A stretch of 64,000 nt of DNA from contig NZ_JACRYL010000001.1 of the NCBI RefSeq assembly GCF_014306625.1, forward strand, positions 153,413 through 217,412, given 5' to 3'. The position numbers and the translations under genes are program-made. The number at the start of each line of letters is the position of its first letter. Position 1 is the stretch's first letter. The DNA comes from Pedobacter fastidiosus (lineage in GTDB: Bacteria; Bacteroidota; Bacteroidia; Sphingobacteriales; Sphingobacteriaceae). Below are positions 8,890 to 17,720 of this stretch, in pieces. The notes beneath the pieces were generated by a model. That model worked only from the letters and a program-made list of their open reading frames with translations. It was not told where the DNA came from and searched no databases.

Positions 8890-10770
8890 TTATTTTACTT
8901 CCCAAACATTGTCTTTTGGGGTTGCATCCATAAAAATGCCACCATCTAAAACGGCAGATTTTACTTTCTTAGAAGTATTAATCGTCATGGTAATTTCTTT
9001 TTCTGTGCCTTGCCAAACATCAGGACTTTTGTGAATGATATCGGTTTTTCCATCTTCGTAAGTTAATACCACATTAAATGGAATGGCGAAACCACCCGTG
9101 TTTTTAATATTCAAAACATATTTTCCGTTAGATGCTGTTGCTTTACCAATAGCCAAATCAATATAATTATTGGTGAAGAACCAGTTTTTGAAGAACCAAT
9201 TTAAGTTTTTGCCAGAACCCGAGCTCATAGAATTAAAATAATCCCAAGGAATTGGATGTTTTCCGTTCCAGTTGCTCATATAATTGTGCAATGCCTTTTT
9301 AAACAATTCATCGCCAAGCAGATCTTTTAAAGCTAGGTAAGAAAGTGAAGCTTTGCCATAAGAATTATTTCCGTAACCCGCACCAGAAACCTGATCAGAC
9401 ATCGAAATTACAGGCTGATCTTCTTCAGCAGATTTATCATTAATGTATTGATTAACCCTAAAGTTTTTATAAAATCTATCGGCAGCATCTTTTCCATGTT
9501 CGGCTATTCCAATTAAATATTCGAAAGTGGTAGCCCAACCTTCATCCATGTAAGCATAGCGGGTTTCGTTAATGCCCATGTAGAATGGGAAGTAAGTATG
9601 TGCAACTTCGTGATCTTGCACCAACTGCGCAAAAACAGGATCGCCAAAATTAGAATCATTTACCATCATTGGATATTCCATATCTGCAAAACCCTGAAAA
9701 GCAATGCTTTTAGAGAAAGGATAAGGAACTCCTGGCCAATTGTTCGAAAACCAAGCCAAGGCATAAATATTGTTTTTTACAGAATTGATAAAATCTTTTC
9801 CAGTTGCTGGATTGTAGGCTGCTTGTGCACTTGCTCTACGATTAGCTTTGCTATCTACAATTACACTTCCGCCATCCCAAACGTAGTGGTTACTCATCGC
9901 GAAGCAAACATCTGTAATGTGATCAACAGAGAATTTCCATGTATTCCATTCTTTTTGTAGGGTTACTTTTCCATCTTTTAATTCTTGCTCGTTCGCAATG
10001 TGGATAACATCATCACTAGTATATGATTTTTTTAAACGGGCAGAAATTTCCGGTTGCAAAACTTCATCTGGATTTAAAAAATCGCCTGTGGCATAAACCA
10101 CGTAATTTTTTGGTGCTTTAACAGAGAAAACATAATCATTAAAATCATTGTAGAATTCAGCTCTATCCGTATGAGGGATTCTGTCCCAACCATTATAATC
10201 ATCATAAACCGAAATTCGAGGATAACTGTAGGCTACAAAGAATGAGTTTGGATCAATTTGCCCTTCACGACCGCTTTCTTTTGATAATGGATAATCCCAA
10301 TCTATTTTAACTGTGATTTTTGATTTTGGCGCTAAAGGTTTCTTTAATTTAACACTGCCTACAGTTCCCCAGTTTTTACTATCCACTTTATACGTTTCTC
10401 CATCAACAGAGAAAGAAGAAATGTTTAAACCAGTGGTTAAAAAATCTTCGCTCACACTTCCACTACGTGGCGCAGTTGGTTTGTGTAAATTATTTACAAA
10501 GCGAATGGCCAAGTTTCTTAAAGTATCTGCGCTATTGTTGCTGTATAGAATTTCTTCTTGTCCGCTAACAACTTTCGTATCGGCATCAACTTTAATATCC
10601 ATATTATAACGGCCGTGGTTTTGCCAATAGTTTGGACCAGGTTTGCCATCCATAGAACGGGTTCCTTTATCGTAGGCAGCTTTAATGTTTCGAGGCATAT
10701 AAAGTTCTTGCGCAGAAACCAACTGAAGCCCGAGGTAGGAGATAAGGGCAAGAGAAAATATCTTTTTCAT
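8890..10770 (-). CDS. M1 family zinc metallopeptidase (aminopeptidase N-like), exported
   Basis: A 626-residue exported gluzincin. A signal peptide covers about residues 1-20. The zinc site is HEVAH (387-391) followed after 18 residues by E410 in MDEGW, the HExxH-x18-E pattern of M1 peptidases. The upstream GFADMEYP segment (about 360-367) is the counterpart of the GxMEN exopeptidase loop. Bacteroidota carry several M1 enzymes that trim peptides in the periplasm or outside the cell. ATG start; convergent with the OsmC gene and divergent from greA. Confidence 0.9.
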   Translation of the reverse strand: MKKIFSLALISYLGLQLVSAQELYMPRNIKAAYDKGTRSMDGKPGPNYWQNHGRYNMDIKVDADTKVVSGQEEILYSNNSADTLRNLAIRFVNNLHKPTAPRSGSVSEDFLTTGLNISSFSVDGETYKVDSKNWGTVGSVKLKKPLAPKSKITVKIDWDYPLSKESGREGQIDPNSFFVAYSYPRISVYDDYNGWDRIPHTDRAEFYNDFNDYVFSVKAPKNYVVYATGDFLNPDEVLQPEISARLKKSYTSDDVIHIANEQELKDGKVTLQKEWNTWKFSVDHITDVCFAMSNHYVWDGGSVIVDSKANRRASAQAAYNPATGKDFINSVKNNIYALAWFSNNWPGVPYPFSKSIAFQGFADMEYPMMVNDSNFGDPVFAQLVQDHEVAHTYFPFYMGINETRYAYMDEGWATTFEYLIGIAEHGKDAADRFYKNFRVNQYINDKSAEEDQPVISMSDQVSGAGYGNNSYGKASLSYLALKDLLGDELFKKALHNYMSNWNGKHPIPWDYFNSMSSGSGKNLNWFFKNWFFTNNYIDLAIGKATASNGKYVLNIKNTGGFAIPFNVVLTYEDGKTDIIHKSPDVWQGTEKEITMTINTSKKVKSAVLDGGIFMDATPKDNVWEVK

Positions 10771-10955
10771 TTTATGTGAATAATTTATCTAAAAGTAGAA
10801 ATAATGAGTGAATATAGATTATCGGGATAAATATTTTCCTATAGAAAGGAAGTGTAGATTCAATTTGATTCTTCATATTCATAATCCTTTTTGCAAAAGA
10901 TTAATACGCTTTATAGCCTTATAAATCTTTAAATCATAAAAATCATGTTCTTTTA

Positions 10956-10987
10956 TTTGCTTTTGTAATTTCCACATTTTATCTTCG
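10956..10987 (+). promoter_or_regulatory. Promoter for greA
   Basis: TTTG at 10956-10959, 20 bp, then TATCTTCG at 10980-10987, one mismatch from the Bacteroidota consensus TTTG-N19/21-TAnnTTTG. It predicts a start near 10991-10995, just before the hairpin at 11000. Confidence 0.6.
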
Positions 10988-10999
10988 TTATAATTGAAG

Positions 11000-11043
11000 C
11001 AAGACTATGTAGCAAACCAACTATATAGTCTTGTTTGTTTTTT
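11000..11043 (+). terminator. Terminator-like hairpin in the greA leader (possible attenuator)
   Basis: A 13-bp stem (11000-11012 with 11021-11033, one G-T wobble), 8-nt loop CAAACCAA, followed by GTTTGTTTTTT. No plus-strand gene ends upstream, because the neighbour is divergent. The hairpin therefore belongs to the greA leader itself, starting only a few bases after the predicted transcription start. The stem is AT-rich, so termination strength is uncertain. Confidence 0.5.
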
Positions 11044-11071
11044 ATAGAGTTTGAATAAAATTAATAGAGCA

Positions 11072-11545
11072 ATGACAGAGGTAACATACTACACCCAAGC
11101 GGGGTTAGATAAATTAAGAGAGGAAGTACATTACTTAACAACCACCGGCCGTCAGCTAATATCTAAGGCAATTGCAGAGGCGAGAGATAAAGGTGATTTA
11201 TCGGAGAATGCAGAGTACGATGCTGCGAAAGAAGCACAGGGCTTGCATGAGGCCAAGATCTCGAAACTAAAAAACACTTTGGCAAATGCACGTTTAATTG
11301 ATGAATCGAAAATGGATTTATCAAAAGTACTTGCTTTGTCTATCGTTAAAATTAAAAATGTTAAAAACGGTGCAACTATGACTTATCAACTAGTTGCAGA
11401 AACTGAGGCCGATTTAAAAACAGGAAAAATTTCTGTTAAATCACCAATTGCACAAGGTTTGTTGGGTAAATCAGTTGGCGAATTTGCCGAAATTGAAGTG
11501 CCTGCAGGTAAAATGCAATTCGAAGTTTTAGAAATCTCTAGATAA
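11072..11545 (+). CDS. greA: Transcription elongation factor GreA
   Basis: A 157-residue GreA. It binds RNA polymerase through its C-terminal FKBP-like domain and inserts its coiled coil into the secondary channel to stimulate cleavage of backtracked RNA. The N-terminal coiled coil (about residues 1-75) has the GDLSENAEYDAAKE signature, whose two acidic residues act at the polymerase active site. The C-terminal domain ends with VGKSVGEFAEI and the EVLEI strand. The ATG at 11072 is chosen over an in-frame TTG at 11051, because it gives the standard GreA length and N-terminus. A promoter and a hairpin leader lie upstream. HIT gene follows after 86 bp. Confidence 0.95.
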   Translation: MTEVTYYTQAGLDKLREEVHYLTTTGRQLISKAIAEARDKGDLSENAEYDAAKEAQGLHEAKISKLKNTLANARLIDESKMDLSKVLALSIVKIKNVKNGATMTYQLVAETEADLKTGKISVKSPIAQGLLGKSVGEFAEIEVPAGKMQFEVLEISR

Positions 11546-11631
11546 GTAGAAGGCGGAGCGTTTAAGGCTTAAGGCCTGCACTCCGCTATTAAAAACTTAT
11601 ACTTTTTCACCTTTAACCTTCCACCCTTTTT

Positions 11632-12030
11632 ATGACGATATTTTCGAAAATTGTTGCAGGAGAAATTAGCGCACACGTTGTTGCTGAAACTGTAGAATAT
11701 TTAGCTTTTTTAGATGTTCAACCCTTAACAGCGGGGCATGTTTTGGTGATTCCAAAAATTGAAAGTGATTACATTTTCGATATGGAAGAAGATTTGTATG
11801 TTGGCCTTTGGATGTTTGCTAAAATTGTAGCTAAAGGTTTAAAAGTTGCTTTCCCCTGTAAAAAAATTGGCGTTTCGGTAATTGGTTTAGAAGTTCCGCA
11901 TGCACACATTCACTTAATCCCAATGAATAATGTGAGTGATATGAACTTCAGTAAAGAAAAGTTAAAACCAACTGACGAAGAATTGGCAGAAGCTGCTGAA
12001 AAAATCAGACAGGCACTGCTCGAAGTATAA
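11632..12030 (+). CDS. HIT family protein (Hint-type nucleotide hydrolase)
   Basis: A 132-residue histidine triad protein, cytoplasmic, predicted to hydrolyse nucleoside phosphoramidates or related nucleotides. The triad is VPHAHIHLIP with H90, H92 and H94 (middle and last residues of the HxHxH motif serve catalysis). The N-terminal GEISAHVV and HVLVIPK segments are typical of the Hint subgroup. ATG start. It lies downstream of greA in the same direction, an arrangement seen often in Bacteroidota, and ends at a bidirectional terminator. Confidence 0.9.
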   Translation: MTIFSKIVAGEISAHVVAETVEYLAFLDVQPLTAGHVLVIPKIESDYIFDMEEDLYVGLWMFAKIVAKGLKVAFPCKKIGVSVIGLEVPHAHIHLIPMNNVSDMNFSKEKLKPTDEELAEAAEKIRQALLEV

Positions 12031-12034
12031 AAAA

Positions 12035-12060
12035 AGCCGGTTGGCCTAAACCAACCGACT
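12035..12060. terminator. Bidirectional terminator between convergent genes
   Basis: Stem AGCCGGTTGG (12035-12044) with CCAACCGACT (12051-12060), one G-T wobble, loop CCTAAA. The A run before it supplies a U tract for the minus-strand lipoprotein gene; the plus-strand T tract is poor. Confidence 0.65.
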
Positions 12061-12097
12061 TCTCTACCCGCCTAAATCAAGCTCACTCATATTTATT

Positions 12098-12946
12098 TTA
12101 TGGTGCCACAGGGGCAACTGCCGTACTTGTAGAAACGTATGGCCAAACTGTTCCAATTCCGCCAACGGTAATACCTTTATTATCACCTCTCTTTGCATCA
12201 GATGCAAAATAATACAGGGGCCAGCCTTTATACGTCATTTGTTTTTTTCCAAATACATCAATCACCCCAATTAAGTCTTTTGTAATTACCGACGGAAGGC
12301 TTTTTAACTCGATTTCATAAACTGGCCAAATGGCGTTGTTACTCAAATCGGCCTTAGTATAATTGTTTTTGTTGTTTTTATCTGGGCCAAAAGCATAAAG
12401 CGTTCTACCCAATGCATCCGTAAAATATTTTGTATTTCCGGTTCCTTCTACATAAGCGCTGGTATAAGTTTTGCCGTTTGCCCCAACCAATTGTGCATTC
12501 GCCAACATTAGCGAATAATCTGGCTTGGCTACAAACCAAATTCCGCCAATGCCATCACCTTTAACATCGCCTGTTACTGCATCTGTTGCATAATAATATA
12601 ACGGATAACCTTTATAAGTACTTTGTTTCCGTCCATCAGCTCTGGTAATTTCGCCAACTTCTGCTTTATTTAGGTTTAAATCTGTACTGGCATCGGCAGA
12701 ATAATAGAGTGGCCAAACGGCTTCACAACCGCCTGTACAATTTGCAGTTCCGGCAACATCCGTAGCAAAAAAGTACAGCGATTTCCCATCTTTATCGGTG
12801 AGTACCGCTCCAAATTTTGCATCTGTCGCCAACTGAATTCCCTTTTTTTCTGCGACCGGTTCTACCGTTTTTTTCTTACATGCAGCTGTAAATATCATAG
12901 CGATGCAGACAATCGCCATTAGGTTTCTTTTTAAGTAGATTAGCAT
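12098..12946 (-). CDS. Secreted-repeat lipoprotein with Yx(FWY)xxD motifs (COG4315-like)
   Basis: A 282-residue lipoprotein with lipobox FTAAC (C23 lipidated). It has four copies of the Yx(F/W/Y)xxD motif: YFFATD, YYYATD, YAFGPD and YYFASD, each within a 'secreted repeat of unknown function' unit carrying the GxxLTDxxGKSLY and VWPLYY segments. The first repeat has two close cysteines (NCTGGC). The family is widespread in envelopes but its role is not established. The third repeat is the most diverged. ATG start; monocistronic. Confidence 0.85.
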   Translation of the reverse strand: MLIYLKRNLMAIVCIAMIFTAACKKKTVEPVAEKKGIQLATDAKFGAVLTDKDGKSLYFFATDVAGTANCTGGCEAVWPLYYSADASTDLNLNKAEVGEITRADGRKQSTYKGYPLYYYATDAVTGDVKGDGIGGIWFVAKPDYSLMLANAQLVGANGKTYTSAYVEGTGNTKYFTDALGRTLYAFGPDKNNKNNYTKADLSNNAIWPVYEIELKSLPSVITKDLIGVIDVFGKKQMTYKGWPLYYFASDAKRGDNKGITVGGIGTVWPYVSTSTAVAPVAP

Positions 12947-13146
12947 AAGTTTTTAGTTTTAGATTTTTATCTTTAATTATATTATGCCTCTATTACGCAT
13001 CCAAGTTGTAAAGGGTTGCTTAATGGAAAAAGATTGATCTGAAAGATTTTTAGGCCGATTTAAACCATACAAAAAAAATAAAAATATATTTTCTTGAGGC
13101 AACCTTTTGCTAAAACCTGCCGTAATGTGTTTTGAAAGGAGAACTA

Positions 13147-13776
13147 GTGACCACTAATCGCGATAGTGAACATATAATACAAAAGCAAATCCAAGGATGC
13201 ATTAGAAATGAAAGAGAGAGCCAAAAAGCACTCTATAAACATTTCTACAGCTTTGCTATGGGGATTTGTTTACGTTATGCAAATAATCGGTTGGATGCTG
13301 CTGGGATACTAAATGACGCATTTTTTAAAGCCTTCAAGAACATTTCTAAATATGAATCTACTAAGGCATTTATGCCATGGTTAGGTCGTATTATAACCAA
13401 TACCGCAATTGATTATTATAGGGCTAACCTAAAGTTTGCCGATCATGTTGATGTGAACGATTATGAAAACGTTGCACACGAAACTTCCGTTTACGATAAG
13501 CTGGCCTATAATGATTTGCTTGAATTGGTTCAAGATTTAAGCCCGGCCTACAGAACGGTTTTTAACCTTTATGCCATTGATGGATATACGCATGAAGAGA
13601 TAGGTGATATTTTGAAAATATCCATCGGTACGTCGAAATCTAATTTATTTAAGGCTCGACAAAAATTACAGGAAATGCTAAAAGCAATTGATATTAAAAC
13701 TTATGTGGTGAGGACATCGCCAATAGAAAATGACCGGAATTTTATTCAGGTTAGATTAAACCCGAACATGCAATGA
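13147..13776 (+). CDS. ECF-type RNA polymerase sigma factor
   Basis: A sigma-70 family ECF factor of about 209 residues. Region 2 runs from about residue 15 to 85 (HFYSFAMGICLRYANN, then MPWLGRIITNTAIDYYR), and region 4 from about 110 to 165 with the helix-turn-helix HEEIGDILKISIGTSKSNLFKARQ split around YTHEEIG. A GTG at 13147 is preferred because AAGGAG sits 5 bp upstream; an in-frame TTG at 13132 would add five residues. The stop overlaps the start of the next gene (ATGA), indicating translational coupling with a membrane protein that is probably its anti-sigma partner. Confidence 0.85.
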   Translation: MTTNRDSEHIIQKQIQGCIRNERESQKALYKHFYSFAMGICLRYANNRLDAAGILNDAFFKAFKNISKYESTKAFMPWLGRIITNTAIDYYRANLKFADHVDVNDYENVAHETSVYDKLAYNDLLELVQDLSPAYRTVFNLYAIDGYTHEEIGDILKISIGTSKSNLFKARQKLQEMLKAIDIKTYVVRTSPIENDRNFIQVRLNPNMQ

Positions 13777-14945
13777 AAGAGGGAAGAGATATAGATAAAT
13801 TATTTAAAGACGGACTGGAAAATCCAGATCTTCCTTTTAATGATTTGGATTGGGATAATCTGGAGGAGAAACTGCACCCAAAGCAAAAACGTAGAATAAT
13901 ACCAATTATTTGGTTTGCTGCGGTAGCGGGTATAGCCGCAATGTTGCTTGTTGTGTTTTTATTTGTGAAATTGGATGAGAGAAATACTTATACAAAAGCT
14001 ATTGTAAAGGGTTCGATTAAAAAAGATTCAAACTTAATTGAGAATAACAAGGTAAATAGGACGACCAAAGACTTATTGGATAATAAAGATAAAGGCTTAG
14101 TTGCTATAAATAAAAGTGTTATTGATTCTGGAAATAATAAGGAATTTCATACCTATAAAATTAAAACCATTACCGATGTTTTTGGAAAATTAATAGTAGA
14201 GCAGAAAGTAAATGCCAACATTTTGGCAAATGTTAACTATGATTTAAGTTTAAATTCTTCAATTATTCCAGTTCAGTACAAAACCGAAGAGTTGATAAAA
14301 AGTCCGGGCCGTACTAAGTTGGATAAAGCTTTTAGTCCAGTTTTCAAATCTAAACCTCGTTTGGTATTAAGTATTTTGGCTGCGCCAGATTTAACTAGCG
14401 TACAATCATCAGGTAAAAGCGCTTTGAGTGGAAGTTTCGGTGCAGAGCTCACCTTGTTTTTAACTAAAAGGCTTAGCATAACTTCTGGCGCAGCCTATGC
14501 AAAAAAGATTTACGATTCTGATTTTAGCCTTTACAGACCAAATTCTACTTATGTTTTTAATGTAAACCCAACAAATGTTCATGCCAATTGTGATGTGATT
14601 GATATCCCGTTAAATGTAAATTATAAGGTTTTTGATAACAATAGAAATTCGATTACAGTGAGTACAGGTTTATCGAGTTATTTAATGTTGAAAGAAAAAT
14701 ATAGCTATACCTATGGAGAAGCCTACCAAAAGCCTTTAGATTATGAAGTGAAAAATCAAAATCAGCATTATTTGGGGATTGCAAATGTTGGAGTAGAGTT
14801 TCAGCATAAAATTAACAACAACCTAAGCATTAGCGCAAGGCCATTTATGAAAATTCCACTTACCGATATTGGCTATGGAAATTCTAAATTGTCATCAACA
14901 GGAGTTGCCGTTTCTGTGAATATGAATTTGTTTAAGAGGAATTAA
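13773..14945 (+). CDS. Membrane-anchored protein with C-terminal outer-membrane beta-barrel-like domain, probable anti-sigma partner
   Basis: A 390-residue protein. Residues 1-40 are charged and acidic/basic (cytoplasmic side expected), 43-65 form one transmembrane helix, about 66-190 are a Lys/Asn-rich linker, and about 195-390 form a PorT/OMP_b-brl_2-like barrel domain (alternating strands, ending KLSSTGVAVSVNMNLFKRN in pieces). It overlaps the sigma gene by 4 bp. The position and N-terminus suggest it holds the sigma factor at the inner membrane, but no recognised zinc anti-sigma motif is seen. How an inner-membrane helix and a barrel-like domain share one chain is unclear; the domain may stay periplasmic. 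Confidence 0.7.
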   Translation: MKEGRDIDKLFKDGLENPDLPFNDLDWDNLEEKLHPKQKRRIIPIIWFAAVAGIAAMLLVVFLFVKLDERNTYTKAIVKGSIKKDSNLIENNKVNRTTKDLLDNKDKGLVAINKSVIDSGNNKEFHTYKIKTITDVFGKLIVEQKVNANILANVNYDLSLNSSIIPVQYKTEELIKSPGRTKLDKAFSPVFKSKPRLVLSILAAPDLTSVQSSGKSALSGSFGAELTLFLTKRLSITSGAAYAKKIYDSDFSLYRPNSTYVFNVNPTNVHANCDVIDIPLNVNYKVFDNNRNSITVSTGLSSYLMLKEKYSYTYGEAYQKPLDYEVKNQNQHYLGIANVGVEFQHKINNNLSISARPFMKIPLTDIGYGNSKLSSTGVAVSVNMNLFKRN

Positions 14946-14961
14946 ATTTATTTGAATGAAG

Positions 14962-15849
14962 CTAATGCTTACGCAAATTCTGATCGGGCAAAGGCACAAA
15001 ATCAGTTTCTCCCGGAACAGGTTTAAAAGTTTGCTCCAACCATTTAACTTTAGCCTTTTCGATTAATTCCTTATCCGATGCTACAAAATTCCAGTAGATG
15101 AAACGATCTTCTGGAAATGGTTCACCACCAAAAATGTAAACGGTTGTATTTTCATGCATGGTAAATTCACAAAGTTTAGCATCATTTGCAATTAAAATTA
15201 ATTTGGGCTCGTATAAATGTCCGTCGCTTTCTATTGCGCCTTCCAAAATATACAGTGCACTTTCTCCGAAAAGATAATCGCCAATGTTGATTTTTTGGCG
15301 TGTTGTGCTTTTCAACTCTAAAAAATACAGCGGACTATAAACAGGAACTGGAGATTTTCGTCCAAAAGCTTCACCGGCAATCAGCTTAAAGTTGATGTTA
15401 TCCTGTTCCCAAGCTGGAATTTCAGTTTCATCTGCATGAAAAAATGTTGGCTCCATTTGTTCCAAATCTTTCGGCAAAGCCACCCAAATCTGCAATCCGT
15501 GGAGCATTTTATCTGTATGGCGAAGATATTCTGGAGTTCTTTCTGAATGAACAATGCCACTTCCAGAAGTCATCCAATTTACCTGTCCAGGTTTTATGAC
15601 CACATCAGAACCAAGACTATCTTTATGCGTAATTTCTCCCTCAAATAAAAAAGTAAGCGTGGATAAACCAATATGAGGGTGAGGTGGAACATCCAGATTT
15701 TGATAATCCTTCATTGCCGCTGGGCCCATATGATCAATGAAAGAAAAAGGACCAACCATTCGCTTCTCGCGAAAAGGCAACAACCTACCAACCATAAAAT
15801 TGCCAATGTTGGCAGGTCTTTCTTCTATAATGAGCTTGATATTCGACAT
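14962..15849 (-). CDS. Pirin family protein (cupin)
   Basis: A 295-residue bicupin of the pirin family. The N-terminal cupin has the metal-binding set H57, H59, H101 and E103 (PHPHIG and HSE segments), the same spacing as characterised pirins, some of which are quercetin 2,3-dioxygenases. The ATG at 15849 (MSNIKLII) is chosen over an in-frame ATG 66 bp upstream, since the extension is not pirin-like and the shorter form has the family length. Convergent with the barrel protein at 13773-14945. Bacterial pirin substrates are mostly unknown. Confidence 0.87.
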   Translation of the reverse strand: MSNIKLIIEERPANIGNFMVGRLLPFREKRMVGPFSFIDHMGPAAMKDYQNLDVPPHPHIGLSTLTFLFEGEITHKDSLGSDVVIKPGQVNWMTSGSGIVHSERTPEYLRHTDKMLHGLQIWVALPKDLEQMEPTFFHADETEIPAWEQDNINFKLIAGEAFGRKSPVPVYSPLYFLELKSTTRQKINIGDYLFGESALYILEGAIESDGHLYEPKLILIANDAKLCEFTMHENTTVYIFGGEPFPEDRFIYWNFVASDKELIEKAKVKWLEQTFKPVPGETDFVPLPDQNLRKH

Positions 15850-15911
15850 GATTTCTGGGATTGTTTTACGAGGACAATTTAAAGAAAATGTGTGAATTTT
15901 ATTTCTGTTTT

Positions 15912-16427
15912 TCACAAGCGGTCGTCATTCTCGCGTATTTGGGAATCTCTCCGCAGGAGTCCCTTTGGGATAATGCTTAGGAAAGGAAGAACTCCAATAA
16001 TTTTGCCACGGAAACACGGAAAACACGGAATTAGAATGAAATTATTGAATTATTCTAAACCATTGTTAATGGTCCGTGGAGACACGTACCATGGGTGTTT
16101 GATAAACATGCCATGGCGCAATATCAACCACTTTTCAAAGGCGGTCGTCATTCTCGCGTATTTGGGAATCTCTCCGCAGGAGTCCCTTTGGGATAATGTT
16201 TAGGAAAGGAAGAACTCCAATAATTTTGCCACGGAAACACAGAAAGCACGGAATTAGAATGAAATTATTGATTTTTTGAAACTATTTTAATGACCTGTGG
16301 AGACACGTATCATGGAATTTGGCATAGGTATATTATCGAAGTATAATTCACGCTACCCACTTTCACAAGCGGTCGTCATTTAAGCGCAGGAGGGAATCTC
16401 TCCGCAGGAGTCCCTTTGGGATAATGC
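15912..16427. repeat. Tandem repeats of ~225 bp with palindromic module
   Basis: The module GCGGTCGTCATT..GGGATAATG occurs at about 15918, 16141 and 16369 (periods 223 and 228 bp). The first two copies are full units that continue through GGAAGAACTCCAATAATTTT and a CACGGAAACACGGA-type tract; the third is truncated after the module and carries a short substitution. The pair CTCCGCAGGAGT..ATCCCAAAGG and related bases near 16543 can fold. No gene is seen in 15850-16605. Open frames here are repeat by-products. Confidence 0.8.
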
Positions 16428-16480
16428 ATTTGCAAATTTGGCAAATATAGTACACGATTGAATCGGGACAGATTGAACAA

Positions 16481-16508
16481 AAAAAGCATTCCTTTCAGAA
16501 TGCTTTTT
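16481..16508. terminator. Intrinsic terminator after the Old Yellow Enzyme gene
   Basis: An 11-bp perfect stem AAAAAGCATTC (16481-16491) with 16498-16508 and a 6-nt loop; it has A and T tracts on both sides and so can act in either direction. It is about 100 bp past the minus-strand oxidoreductase stop. Confidence 0.7.
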
Positions 16509-16605
16509 AAACTTAAAAAGAAAAAATATTAGCGATCGTTGCAGTCTTATCCCAAAGGAATTGCTTTGTAGCTTTATGCCTTGCAATAAACGAATAACCT
16601 ACAAA

Positions 16606-17706
16606 TTATACCAATTCTGCCAAAGCTTCTTTGCTAAAACCTTTCAATTCGCTGGTACGGTTATTTTTAATTTTTTCTACCCAATTTGGATCCGCCAAAA
16701 GTGGTCTACCAACAGCAACTAAATCAAAATCGCCACGATCCATTCTACGCACCAATTCATCTAAAGAACTTGGTTGAGAACTCTGACCAGCAAATGCACC
16801 GAAGAAATCGCCATCTAAACCAACAGAACCAACCGAAATGGTTGCTTTACCAGTTAGTTTTTTAGCCCAGCCTGCAAAGTTCAAATCAGAACCTTCAAAC
16901 TCTGGTTCCCAGAAACGACGTTGTGAACAATGAAAAATATCTATTCCGGCATCAGCCAATGGCGTTAACCATTGCTCCATTTCTTGTTCGTTTTTTGCTA
17001 ATTTGAAATCGTAAGCGGCCGGTTTAAATTGCGATAAACGAATAATTAAAGCGAAATCTTCACCAACTCTTTTACGCACTTCTTTAATTACTTCTACGGC
17101 GAAACGAGAACGTTCTGCTAGGGTTTTGCCACCATAAATATCTGTACGGTTATTTGTGGCATCCCAGAAAAACTGATCGATTAAATATTGGTGTGCACCA
17201 TGAATTTCAACAGTATCAAATCCTAATGCTTTTGCATCAGCAGCAGCTTGGCCGAAAGCGGCAATCGTATCTGCAATTGCAGCATCAGTCATAGCTACCC
17301 CATTTTCAAAACCAGGGCTATTTAAAGTAGACGGGCCTTCAAAAGGAGTGCTAGGCAACCATCCAGAAGCATGATTTGCATGAATGCCTTGATGCCAAAT
17401 CTGTGGACCCATTTGGCCACCAGCCGAATGAATATCGTTAATTACTTTTTTCCAAGCAGTTAAAGCTTGGTCGCCATAAAAATGAGGAATGTTTGGGTCT
17501 GCAGAAAATGATGGTCTGTTGATCACCGTTCCCTCTGATAAAATTAAACCCACTTCACCTTCAGCTCTTTTTGCATAATAGGTGGCAACATCATCAGTTG
17601 GGATTCCGTTTGGCGAGAAAGATCTCGTCATCGGTGCCATTACAATTCTGTTTTTTGTATGCAATGTTTTAAGGCTAAATGGCCTAAATAAACTATCTGT
17701 ATTCAT
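16606..17706 (-). CDS. Alkene reductase, Old Yellow Enzyme family (NemA-like)
   Basis: A 366-residue FMN-dependent oxidoreductase with a TIM barrel. It reduces activated C=C bonds in electrophiles such as enones, maleimides or quinones using NAD(P)H. The substrate-anion pair H169 and H172 is present in EIHGAHQY, the RTDIYGG loop follows, and the N-terminal segment IVMAPMTRS matches the FMN-binding start of the barrel. The C-terminal DLVAVGRPLLADP binds the FMN phosphate. ATG start. An ArsR-type regulator lies 14 bp upstream on the same strand, so the two are likely cotranscribed and the reductase is probably under its control. Confidence 0.9.
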   Translation of the reverse strand: MNTDSLFRPFSLKTLHTKNRIVMAPMTRSFSPNGIPTDDVATYYAKRAEGEVGLILSEGTVINRPSFSADPNIPHFYGDQALTAWKKVINDIHSAGGQMGPQIWHQGIHANHASGWLPSTPFEGPSTLNSPGFENGVAMTDAAIADTIAAFGQAAADAKALGFDTVEIHGAHQYLIDQFFWDATNNRTDIYGGKTLAERSRFAVEVIKEVRKRVGEDFALIIRLSQFKPAAYDFKLAKNEQEMEQWLTPLADAGIDIFHCSQRRFWEPEFEGSDLNFAGWAKKLTGKATISVGSVGLDGDFFGAFAGQSSQPSSLDELVRRMDRGDFDLVAVGRPLLADPNWVEKIKNNRTSELKGFSKEALAELV

Positions 17707-17720
17707 AATATATTCTGATT

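Noticed and set aside
15892..16203. 103-codon plus-strand frame
   Set aside because: It runs through the tandem repeat; its repeated ends reflect the DNA repeat, not a protein domain.
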